From NCBI GenBank assembly GCA_015520475.1, contig WAQA01000176.1, positions 1 through 5,996 of the forward strand: a stretch of DNA of 5,996 nt. The letters run 5' to 3'. Both the position numbers and the translations under genes were made by a program. Source of the DNA: Candidatus Bathyarchaeota archaeon. GTDB taxonomy: Archaea > Thermoproteota > Bathyarchaeia > Bathyarchaeales > WAQA01. Positions 1 through 5,672 of this stretch are shown one piece after another; the first letter of the stretch is position 1; every line of letters begins with the position of its first letter. The notes beneath the pieces are model-generated. The model did no database searches and was not told the origin of the DNA. It was given only the letters and a program-made list of their open reading frames with translations.

Positions 1-1228
1 CTATTCCAAGCCATGCCATGTCAGCCTGTACAGAGGATGTGAAGAGCACAAGCTCACTTATAAACCCATTAAGAGGAGGCATACCAGTCAAAGCAAACAG
101 GGAAACAGCAAACGCAGCAACAGTAACAGGCATCCTCCTCCCCACACCCGCCATATTCCTTAGGCTTCTTGTCTTCAGCCTGTATATTATTGCTCCGGCC
201 GAGAGGAAGGCGGCGCCCTTCATTAAGGCATGATTGAGGATGTGGAGGATTGTTCCTGTCAACGCCATCTGAGTTCCAATCGATACGCCGACAAGGATAT
301 ATCCGATATGTGCGATGCTTGAGTATGCAAGTAATCTTTTAATGTCGTCTTGGAGGAGAGCCATAATGTTACCTGCAGTCATAGTGATTATGCTTAGAGA
401 TGCTATGAGAATCATCTCTCCAGGGAAGAATCCTGTGAAGAATACGAAGAACAGGATGCGGCAGAGAGCGTATATGCTTGCCTTGATTATAACTCCTGAG
501 AGCATAGCGCTTATAGGGGTTGGAGCTGCTGGATGAGCGTCTGGAAGCCAGGTGTGAAGCGGGACGACGCCTGCATTAATTCCAAAGCCAACGATGAATA
601 ATATTAAGGTTAGGATTAGGAAGAGGTTCGGCTTGGAATCCCTGAAGAATGATGCGAGATAAATGAAGTTTAATGTTCCAGCAGTAGCGTATAGGAAGGA
701 TATTGCAAGGAGGATCGTTGCACCTCCGGCCGCGCTCATAATTAGATATTTGAAGCTGGCCTCCAGGGCTTCCCATCGTTCCTTTCTGAAGGCAACCATC
801 GTATATGATATCAGACACATTAGCTCCCAGAAGATGAAGAGGGTGAAGAAGTCACCTGCAAAGACTATACCTACCAAACCGATAAGCAATCCCAGGAATA
901 GGGTGTAGAAGAGCGTTGGATTCTCCTCCTCTATGTAATCCCACGAGTACACCATAGCAAGTAATCCAAGCGTGAGGAAGACGAAAGCCATGAAGACGCT
1001 GAACATGTCTATCATCAGATAGGCTCCGAGGGGATATCTCCCGATGAGAACTGCTCCTCCAGCCTTAACCTTACCATATAATCTGAGGAGGAAGTATGCT
1101 GATAATAGAACGCCTATAACTGCGTAGATATTCAGGATTCTACGTCGAACCCTTCTAGGCGAAGCCAACCCAACTATTGGGGTTGTCACCGTGAAGAGTA
1201 TAAGCGTATCCAATGTTTCTATATACAT
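1..1228 (-). CDS. Proton-conducting antiporter-like membrane subunit (NuoL/M/N, MrpD family), 3' end outside window
   Basis: Ion-translocating membrane subunit of the complex; 409 codons are visible and the frame stays open to base 1, so the C-terminus is missing. The family core is clear. FIFWELM carries the TM5 glutamate (E135). HTWLPDAHPAAPTPISAMLSG spans about residues 225-245, followed by the TM8-type lysine K249. KRLLAYSSIAHIGYI and the helix ILNHALMKGAAFL come later. Many hydrophobic helices separate these motifs. The lysine normally found just before the HTWLPDAH motif is Asn218 (FGINAG). The start is ATG at 1228: an in-frame TGA lies at 1235-1237, and GGGTGA (1235-1240) is a Shine-Dalgarno sequence six bases upstream. 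The gene follows the K gene after 92 bases. I cannot decide between L, M and N: the PLHTWLPDAHPAAP wording is MrpD/NuoM-like, and the missing C-terminus would help. The family call is very secure. Confidence 0.94.
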   Translation of the reverse strand, partial: MYIETLDTLILFTVTTPIVGLASPRRVRRRILNIYAVIGVLLSAYFLLRLYGKVKAGGAVLIGRYPLGAYLMIDMFSVFMAFVFLTLGLLAMVYSWDYIEEENPTLFYTLFLGLLIGLVGIVFAGDFFTLFIFWELMCLISYTMVAFRKERWEALEASFKYLIMSAAGGATILLAISFLYATAGTLNFIYLASFFRDSKPNLFLILTLILFIVGFGINAGVVPLHTWLPDAHPAAPTPISAMLSGVIIKASIYALCRILFFVFFTGFFPGEMILIASLSIITMTAGNIMALLQDDIKRLLAYSSIAHIGYILVGVSIGTQMALTGTILHILNHALMKGAAFLSAGAIIYRLKTRSLRNMAGVGRRMPVTVAAFAVSLFALTGMPPLNGFISELVLFTSSVQADMAWLGI

Positions 1229-1234
1229 CTCATC

Positions 1235-1240
1235 TCACCC
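1235..1240 (-). promoter_or_regulatory. Shine-Dalgarno site of the antiporter-like gene
   Basis: GGGTGA on the minus strand lies six bases before the ATG at 1228 and fits the archaeal anti-SD sequence. It contains an in-frame TGA, which fixes this ATG as the most upstream ATG possible. Confidence 0.7.
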
Positions 1241-1289
1241 TCAAAGGAATAATATGATATGCAGTTTCAAGTCTGCGTTTGGAGGCGTC

Positions 1290-1313
1290 CTCAACCCTTA
1301 AGTTAACGTTGAG
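1290..1313. repeat. Short inverted repeat in the K-antiporter gap
   Basis: CTCAAC (1290-1295) is perfectly inverted as GTTGAG (1308-1313) around a 12-base centre, which itself holds two 6-base palindromes, CTTAAG (1297-1302) and GTTAAC (1302-1307). No T-run follows, so it does not look like an intrinsic terminator. It could be an mRNA hairpin, a processing site or a regulator site. A 6-base stem may also be chance. Confidence 0.35.
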
Positions 1314-1320
1314 CTGCGTT

Positions 1321-1635
1321 TTACCACCTCAGCCGCTTAAGCTTTTCAATATCCACAGATCCATACTTATGATATATCAGGAGGGAGATGGCTAAGCCTA
1401 TCATGATTATGCAACCATCAATCACTATGATCATTGCAACCAGGCTCTGTGGGAGAGGATCAACATATCCTGGAACCTTAATCGATGAGAAGAATATGAA
1501 GCTCAGATTAGAGGCGTCCATCAATATTGTCAATCCGATAAGCAGACGGATCAAGTCTCTCCTCTTCATCAGACAGTACATGCCTATACCGTATAGGATG
1601 AATACCGTAGCCAACACTATCTTCGGATCAATCAT
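1321..1635 (-). CDS. nuoK: NuoK-like / MrpC-like membrane subunit (104 aa)
   Basis: Small three-helix membrane subunit that in complex I links the J subunit to the first antiporter-like subunit. Helices lie near residues 5-23, 28-50 and 64-88. LLIGLTILMDASNL matches TM2 of NuoK/MrpC, but the proton-path glutamate of NuoK (Glu36) is Thr36, with Asp40 one turn later. The segment DPLPQSLV (59-66) and the tail HKYGSVDIEKL are typical of the Mrp antiporter subunit MrpC/MnhC and its Mbh relatives rather than of canonical NuoK. The length suits both families. The ATG at 1635 has a strong purine-rich Shine-Dalgarno sequence (GGAGGG at 1642-1647) and overlaps the end of the preceding gene by 8 bases. 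Position in the operon supports the nuoK name; sequence detail supports MrpC-like ancestry. Confidence 0.87.
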   Translation of the reverse strand: MIDPKIVLATVFILYGIGMYCLMKRRDLIRLLIGLTILMDASNLSFIFFSSIKVPGYVDPLPQSLVAMIIVIDGCIIMIGLAISLLIYHKYGSVDIEKLKRLRW

Positions 1636-1888
1636 CTCCCTCCCTCCTGATAAGCACTATTGCACATATGATGGCTGAGAAGATTATCAGTGCCTGTGAT
1701 ATAACATCCATTAACCTCTCCTTCCAGAGGAAAGCCGCTGTTCCCAGCGCCGCCTCCTTTATGGCTGTAACCTCAGCCTCTTCTGGAAGCCCCTTAAAGA
1801 TGCTGATAGGAGTCCTATAAACCACCCATACAAATATTAGGATCAAGGCTAATGCTGACAGGGCTCTTATAACATCCACTCCTCTCAT
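1628..1888 (-). CDS. Detached NuoJ C-terminal-like / MbhE-like membrane protein (86 aa)
   Basis: Two-helix membrane protein in the slot where Fpo operons carry the second half of a split NuoJ. Helix 1 spans about residues 6-24 and helix 2 about 62-80. Between them lies a charged loop (GLPEEAEVTAIKEAA) ending in LWKERLMDVISQ; the protein ends IVLIRREGDD. The pattern W-x-x-R-x-x-D before a helix ending in IRRE resembles the MrpA C-terminal/MbhE family as much as the last helices of NuoJ. I therefore call it J-C by position, with an Mrp/Mbh flavour by sequence. The ATG at 1888 overlaps the stop of the previous gene as ATGA; a GTG at 1894, two codons earlier, is the alternative start. It overlaps the next gene by 8 bases. 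Exact family is uncertain, but a real gene is very likely. Confidence 0.78.
   Translation of the reverse strand: MRGVDVIRALSALALILIFVWVVYRTPISIFKGLPEEAEVTAIKEAALGTAAFLWKERLMDVISQALIIFSAIICAIVLIRREGDD
1642..1647 (-). promoter_or_regulatory. Shine-Dalgarno site of the nuoK-like gene
   Basis: GGAGGG within a longer AGGAGGGAGGGAG run on the minus strand, six bases before the ATG at 1635 and inside the end of the preceding gene. It supports coupled translation of the two genes. Confidence 0.7.
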
Positions 1889-2139
1889 CTCCACTTTCCA
1901 CCCCTAGTTATTATGGCTGCTAAGATGAAGAGGACGACGACGGCGCCGCAGAACACTGCGAATTGGATGAGGGCTACGAATGGAGCGCCGAACATAAAGA
2001 AGATTATTCCCAAAGCAATATTCATGAAGAAGAGGAAGAAGAGGGAGTACATGACATTCTCATGCTCAACAGTTAAGATTGAGAGGGTTATGACCGCTGC
2101 TAGAAGGGTTAGGGATGCTATTACTGGAAGATTAAACAT
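1885..2139 (-). CDS. nuoJ: NuoJ N-terminal domain, complex I subunit J (84 aa)
   Basis: Membrane subunit carrying the first three helices of NuoJ, including the TM3 segment that forms a pi-bulge in known complex I structures and works as part of the coupling path. Helices lie near residues 5-23, 29-50 and 54-77. HENVMYSLFFLF aligns with the family's H-x-N-P-V-x-A-L-x-x-L region, and GAPFVALIQFAVFCGAVVVLF with the conserved GAxxxxxxxxxVYxGAIMVLF. The conserved tyrosine of that motif is Phe63. The protein stops after residue 84, just past TM3, and the missing C-terminal part is taken by the next gene. Such a split is known from FpoJ of Methanosarcina. The ATG at 2139 has GGAGG about eight bases upstream and overlaps the end of nuoI by 8 bases; its stop overlaps the next ATG as ATGA. 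Confidence 0.91.
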   Translation of the reverse strand: MFNLPVIASLTLLAAVITLSILTVEHENVMYSLFFLFFMNIALGIIFFMFGAPFVALIQFAVFCGAVVVLFILAAIITRGGKWR

Positions 2140-2623
2140 TCTCTTCCCTCCTCCTCAATAATGTATAGGATAATCTTCCATCCTCGATCTGAACGGTAAT
2201 CGTCTTCTTGAGATCCTTCAATATGCTCTCCAATGGCTGAGGATTCGACAGTTTATAGGGATGATAGATGAGATCATCCCTCTTGATGACTGAAAGCTCA
2301 ACAACCTCGTCTGAGAAGAGGGCTCCACGTGGACAGACGTCAACGCATAAACAGCAGAAGGAGCATCTTCCAAAGTTTATCTGTGGAAAACTATGCTTCT
2401 CCCCTTCAATCTCAACCATCTCTATCGCTCTGTTAGGGCATGTCCTAGAGCATAAGCCGCATCCAATACACTTCTCAAATCTCAGCGATATCCTTCCCCT
2501 ATAACCATCAGAGAACATAAGTCTCTCATATGGATACTTTATAGTGTGCGGTTTACTTATCGCATGTTTAAAGACGATTATGTATGGCTTTATTATGCCT
2601 CTCAGGAATCTAATCACACTCAA
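2132..2623 (-). CDS. nuoI: NuoI, two-[4Fe-4S] ferredoxin-like subunit (163 aa)
   Basis: Electron-transfer subunit of the peripheral arm, carrying two [4Fe-4S] clusters (N6a/N6b type) that pass electrons to the NuoB cluster. Two C-x2-C-x2-C-x3-C-P motifs are present. Cys52, 55, 58 and 62 lie in CIGCGLCSRTCP, and Cys87, 90, 93 and 97 in CSFCCLCVDVCP. An N-terminal amphipathic stretch (RFLRGIIKPYIIVFKHA) and a KYPYER segment fit the membrane-facing helix and loop typical of NuoI. The start is inferred: a TTG at 2623, two bases after the nuoH stop, with GGAG about ten bases upstream. A GTG at 2617 is the alternative. The frame continues open into nuoH to a TTG at 2725, but that would add about 34 residues unlike the family and overlap nuoH by 100 bases. 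Function is secure; the start is not. Confidence 0.95.
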   Translation of the reverse strand: MSVIRFLRGIIKPYIIVFKHAISKPHTIKYPYERLMFSDGYRGRISLRFEKCIGCGLCSRTCPNRAIEMVEIEGEKHSFPQINFGRCSFCCLCVDVCPRGALFSDEVVELSVIKRDDLIYHPYKLSNPQPLESILKDLKKTITVQIEDGRLSYTLLRRREENV

Positions 2624-2625
2624 CT

Positions 2626-3663
2626 TTATGACGCTCCGATTAAACCGAACAGGTCTGGATAGTAATATGCTATGATGGCTGTTATGATCAAGTTGAGGAA
2701 TGCTGCCGGCGTGAGATACTTCCAAGTTAACCTTAAGGTTTGATCCATCCTCAACCTTGGAAAGACAGATCTGAATAGGAGGATAACCACTATAACCAGT
2801 GAGAATTTAAGCAGTATCCAGAAGAAGTTTGAGAGTGTCTGGGAAGCGAAGATCAATGGGCCTTGATATCCACCTAAATATAACGTGACGAAGAGCAGGG
2901 TCCACGTGCAGAGCGGAATATAATCCATCATCATCGTGACGCCGAAGTTTATCCCGCTATACTCAGTTCTCCATCCAGCAACTATCTCCTGCTCAGCAAC
3001 TGGAATATCGAATGGAACCCTCTCAACCTCAGCTAGGAAGGCGATGAAGAAGACTATGAACCCTAAGATCTGAGGTATCAGAAAGGGTATCCTCGATTGA
3101 GCCTCAACTATATCTATGAGGCTGAATGATCCTGCCATTATAGCTACGCCCATAGCCGCTAGAAAGGCAGGTATCTCAGCGCTGATGTACACATATGAAA
3201 CTCTCATGGCGCCTATGATGGAGTACTTATTGTTCGATATCCACCCCAACATCAACGTGATGTACGGGGTGAGCGATGCAGCTGCAAAGAATAGTAGGAG
3301 ACTTATACCGTTCCCCTCATATATTATCCAGTCGCTGCTGAATGGTATAAAGGCCACGGCAATAGCTGACGTGCACACTGAGAGCACAGGTAAAAGGTTA
3401 AAGAGAAAAACATTCACGTTCCTAGGCGTTATAACCTCCTTACCAGTTAACTTTATGAAGTCAGCTATTATCTGCAGCCATCCAGCCACCCTCCCAGTGT
3501 GTAGGGGCCCTATCCTTAACATTGAATGGGCTAAATATTTCCTCTCGAACCATGTGGCTGCAACAGCAAAGATTAGAATGAATGCTATCCCTGGAAACAG
3601 AACTATCTGGATTAGATCCTTCAGGTTCAGTTTGATCCATCCTAAGATCTCATCGATAAGCAT
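2626..3663 (-). CDS. nuoH: NuoH, complex I membrane subunit at the quinone site (345 aa)
   Basis: Eight-helix membrane subunit (ND1/Nqo8/FpoH family) that anchors the peripheral arm and forms the quinone cavity with NuoB and NuoD. ERKYLAHSMLRIGP (about 40-53) is the TM1-TM2 loop signature. AEVERVPFDIPVAEQEIVAG (about 211-230), followed by WRTEYSG, is the TM5-TM6 loop signature. RLRMDQTLRLTWKYLTP near the C-terminus matches the conserved final loop. Length is normal. The family's PEAE is PVAE here (Val222). The ATG at 3663 is chosen because AGGTGAT (3671-3677), a perfect match to the anti-SD, sits seven bases upstream. The GTG at 3675 overlaps the nuoD stop as GTGA and would add four residues. 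It lies 8 bases after nuoD and 2 bases before nuoI. Confidence 0.97.
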   Translation of the reverse strand: MLIDEILGWIKLNLKDLIQIVLFPGIAFILIFAVAATWFERKYLAHSMLRIGPLHTGRVAGWLQIIADFIKLTGKEVITPRNVNVFLFNLLPVLSVCTSAIAVAFIPFSSDWIIYEGNGISLLLFFAAASLTPYITLMLGWISNNKYSIIGAMRVSYVYISAEIPAFLAAMGVAIMAGSFSLIDIVEAQSRIPFLIPQILGFIVFFIAFLAEVERVPFDIPVAEQEIVAGWRTEYSGINFGVTMMMDYIPLCTWTLLFVTLYLGGYQGPLIFASQTLSNFFWILLKFSLVIVVILLFRSVFPRLRMDQTLRLTWKYLTPAAFLNLIITAIIAYYYPDLFGLIGAS

Positions 3664-3670
3664 CCTCTCA

Positions 3671-3677
3671 ATCACCT
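3671..3677 (-). promoter_or_regulatory. Shine-Dalgarno site deciding the nuoH start
   Basis: AGGTGAT on the minus strand spans the nuoD stop codon and lies seven bases before the ATG at 3663. It favours that ATG over the GTG at 3675, which falls inside the site itself. Confidence 0.72.
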
Positions 3678-4751
3678 ATCCGCATCCAAGAACCATGGAT
3701 CAAATGACCATAGAACAACAGGGACGTCAGCTACGAGAAGCCTGCTGAACTCCGGCATCCTAGACAGTACATATAGGTTTCTGAGGCTTGGAGAGTTAAT
3801 CTTCACCCTATAAGGCTTGATTGATCCATCAGTTATCATGTGCAATCCAACCTCTCCCCTAGCCGTTTCAACCCTTACATATGCTTCTCCCTCAGGGACT
3901 CTCATGGGAACCCTAACTCTGAAGCGACCCTCCGGAATATTCTCTATGGCCTCCCTGATGATCTTGACGCTCTCAACCATCTCCAAGTATCTCACCATGG
4001 TCCTCGCATAGGAATCTCCCTCCTCCATACTTACCAATTTAAAGTCTAAATCTTCATAGGCCTCGTAGGGTTCATCCTTTCTAGTGTCGAATCTGAAGCC
4101 TGAACCCCTCAATGTGGGTCCAGCGGCTCCTAGAGTAACAGCCTTATCCAATGGAAGCTCACCAACCCCCCTAGCCCTTCTCTTAAAGAGTTCATTCTCA
4201 AGCCAGGAGTCCCTATAAGTCTCCAGTCTCCCCTCGAAGTAATCAAGCACCTCCAGAACCTTCTCTTTGAATCCTGATGGGATGTCTCTGCGGACTCCTC
4301 CAGGTATAAAGAATGAGTAGCTCCATCTGGTTCCGGTAAGCATCTCAGCCACGTCTAAGAAGAGCTCCCTATCAGCAACGGTCCATAGAAATATGGCTGG
4401 GTAGCCTCCGCATGCCTCAGCTATCAGCCCTAAAGCGTATAGGTGACTGTTTATCCTGCTTATCTCGCATAGGATTGTCCTGATATACTTTGCTCTCGGT
4501 GGAACATCAACCTCAGCGATCTCCTCCACTGCTCTAACGTAGGCTAGGAGAAAGTTTGCTGTGTCAAGCATCGACAACCTCTCAACTGGAACTATCCCCT
4601 GGAGGAATGTTCTATTCTCAAGGATCTTCTCTATTCCTCTATGGGTAAAGCCTATGTCAGGGGTTAACTTTAGAACGTTCTCACCGTCGGTTTCCAGTAT
4701 GATTCTGAACTGTCCACTTATCGGATGCTGGGGACCCCAGCTGATAATCAT
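3672..4751 (-). CDS. nuoD: NuoD, 49-kDa-type subunit of the peripheral arm (359 aa)
   Basis: Complex I homologue of the [NiFe]-hydrogenase large subunit; with NuoB and NuoH it forms the quinone-reduction site. GPQHPISGQFR (6-16), HRGIEKILENRTFLQ (37-51), LGAAGPTLRGSGFRFDTRKDEPY region (about 207-230), INSPSLRNL and the C-terminal SFDPWFLDADR follow the family order. Both hydrogenase cysteine pairs are absent: ERLSMLD replaces ERxCxxC, and DPWFLDADR replaces DPCxxCxxR, so no Ni-Fe site exists. The GPQHP loop is shortened and lacks the second histidine seen in quinone-reducing enzymes. The start is taken as the ATG at 4751, ten bases after the nuoC stop, with AGGGGAT just upstream. A TTG at 4799 or GTG at 4787 would add 16 or 12 residues overlapping nuoC; these lack well-spaced sites. 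Function is secure. Confidence 0.97.
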   Translation of the reverse strand: MIISWGPQHPISGQFRIILETDGENVLKLTPDIGFTHRGIEKILENRTFLQGIVPVERLSMLDTANFLLAYVRAVEEIAEVDVPPRAKYIRTILCEISRINSHLYALGLIAEACGGYPAIFLWTVADRELFLDVAEMLTGTRWSYSFFIPGGVRRDIPSGFKEKVLEVLDYFEGRLETYRDSWLENELFKRRARGVGELPLDKAVTLGAAGPTLRGSGFRFDTRKDEPYEAYEDLDFKLVSMEEGDSYARTMVRYLEMVESVKIIREAIENIPEGRFRVRVPMRVPEGEAYVRVETARGEVGLHMITDGSIKPYRVKINSPSLRNLYVLSRMPEFSRLLVADVPVVLWSFDPWFLDADR

Positions 4752-4761
4752 TCTATCCCCT

Positions 4762-5232
4762 TCAATGCTGGAACGCTGCGTCTCCACCCCTCCAATCAAA
4801 ATCCTTTCTTAACGGGAAACCTCCACTCCAATCCTCAGGTAGTAGGATTCTGGTTAAATTCGGATGGCCCTGAACATCTATCCCAAACATCTCCCACATC
4901 TCCCTCTCATGATAATCCGCTGACTCCCATATTCTGTGTAGGGATTGTATGGTAGGGTTCTCCCTTGGAATATTAACCCTTAAAATCAGTACAGTCCTCC
5001 TTTTAGATGACCATAGATAATAGACTATCTGGAAGATCTTCTTCGCTATGTAATCGATGGCTCCGGCTGATGTTAGAACGTCGAAGCCCATCTTCTCCTT
5101 TAATATTCTGGCTGCTTCTAGAAGATTGTCTGCTTTAACGGTTATTGATATCTTCCTCTTCCCAAGCTCCCTCAAATCCAAGATTGATTCTGAGAGAATT
5201 CTCCTCAGATCATCCATGACCGGATTACTCAT
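4762..5232 (-). CDS. nuoC: NuoC, 30-kDa-type subunit of the peripheral arm (156 aa)
   Basis: Cofactor-free structural subunit that packs against NuoD and NuoB. The family signature is complete: ESADYHEREMWEMFGI (about 103-118), GHPNLTRILL (122-131), EDW (133-135) and PLRKDF (140-145). The N-terminal half is an alpha/beta domain with a KADNLLEAARILKEKMGF segment. It is a stand-alone protein, not a NuoCD fusion as in E. coli, and it ends soon after the RKDF motif, as short archaeal versions do. The ATG at 5232 overlaps the nuoB stop as ATGA and has GGGGAGG (5238-5244) five bases upstream. An in-frame ATG at 5250 would add six residues but has a poor ribosome site. Confidence 0.97.
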   Translation of the reverse strand: MSNPVMDDLRRILSESILDLRELGKRKISITVKADNLLEAARILKEKMGFDVLTSAGAIDYIAKKIFQIVYYLWSSKRRTVLILRVNIPRENPTIQSLHRIWESADYHEREMWEMFGIDVQGHPNLTRILLPEDWSGGFPLRKDFDWRGGDAAFQH

Positions 5233-5672
5233 CCCTTCCTCCCCTGCCATATCATTTCCCTAAGCATTAGGATTCCCTGAAGCCAGGCTTCCGGCCTCGG
5301 AGGGCATCCTGGAATGAAAACGTCTACTGGAACTATATCCTCAGCCTTAACGATGAATGGTGAATCATAGAATGGTCCACCGCTTATGGCGCAGCTTCCT
5401 ACAGCCACCACAAACTTTGGATCCGGCATCTGCTCATATAACATGCGTATCCTATCCGCCATCTTCCTTGAGATGACCCCTACGATGAATAGGGCGTCTG
5501 CATGTCTTATTGATGGAAGCGGCAGCACCCCAAACCTTTCCATGTCATATCTTGGACCTGCCAGCTGCATAAGCTCTGGGGAGCAGCATCCATTAACAAA
5601 ATGGGCGGGCCATATCGACGATTTAAACCCCCACCTCAACATCTTATCGGTCAATCTAAATATGAACGTCAT
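5229..5672 (-). CDS. nuoB: NuoB, terminal [4Fe-4S] (N2-type) subunit (147 aa)
   Basis: Carries the last iron-sulfur cluster of the chain, which hands electrons to the quinone at the NuoB/NuoD/NuoH interface. The four cysteines are present: tandem Cys29-Cys30 in NGCCSPEL, Cys94 in GSCAISGGPF and Cys123 in PGCPPRPEA. RYDMERFG (41-48), RHADALFIVGVIS (56-68), KMADRIRMLYEQMPDPKFVVAVG and the PPRPEA turn follow the 20-kDa/PSST family order. The tandem CC is the complex I arrangement; energy-converting hydrogenases and Fpo usually have GCDIE or GCGAVE wording there. The residues after it (SPEL) differ from the common CCAIE. The ATG at 5672 overlaps the nuoA stop as ATGA, with GTGAT five bases upstream after AGGTT. 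The stop overlaps the nuoC start. Confidence 0.97.
   Translation of the reverse strand: MTFIFRLTDKMLRWGFKSSIWPAHFVNGCCSPELMQLAGPRYDMERFGVLPLPSIRHADALFIVGVISRKMADRIRMLYEQMPDPKFVVAVGSCAISGGPFYDSPFIVKAEDIVPVDVFIPGCPPRPEAWLQGILMLREMIWQGRKG
5238..5244 (-). promoter_or_regulatory. Shine-Dalgarno site deciding the nuoC start
   Basis: GGGGAGG on the minus strand, inside the end of nuoB and five bases before the ATG at 5232. It is much stronger than anything before the alternative ATG at 5250. Confidence 0.72.

Larger units (their letters stand above)
1229..1320 (-). other. Intergenic gap between the K gene and the antiporter gene
   Basis: This 92-base gap is the only sizeable spacer in an otherwise overlapping operon. 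On the minus strand it holds the Shine-Dalgarno sequence of the downstream gene, an A/T-rich CATATCATATTATT stretch (about 1248-1261) roughly 20-33 bases before the ATG, and a short inverted repeat listed separately. The octamer CTGCGTTT (plus strand) occurs at 1273-1280 and again at 1314-1321. One minus-strand frame is open from 1328 to a TGA at 1230-1232, one base before the next ATG, but contains no usable start. No tRNA or clear terminator is visible. The A/T stretch could be a TATA box for an internal promoter, but this is weakly supported. Confidence 0.5.

Noticed and set aside
18..908. Plus-strand and minus-strand short open frames near the left end
   Set aside because: They are shadows of the antiporter-like gene, which is open through the entire stretch and carries family motifs in the correct order.
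1288..1316. Intrinsic terminator after the K gene
   Set aside because: The stem is only six pairs, not GC-rich, and no T-run follows on the transcribed strand. The next gene also belongs to the same complex.
2624..2725. Longer nuoI start at the TTG at 2725
   Set aside because: It would overlap nuoH by 100 bases and add residues unlike NuoI. There is no ribosome site, and NuoI-like sequence begins at about 2623.
3116..3748. Plus-strand open frame of 210 codons
   Set aside because: It lies antisense to nuoH and the end of nuoD, both strongly supported by motifs. Its translation has no recognisable domain and it has no ribosome site of note.
3672..5672. Energy-converting [NiFe] hydrogenase (Ech/Mbh type) instead of complex I
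   Set aside because: NuoD lacks all four Ni-Fe cysteines (ERLSMLD and DPWFLDADR), NuoB has the tandem CC, and a NuoA gene is present.
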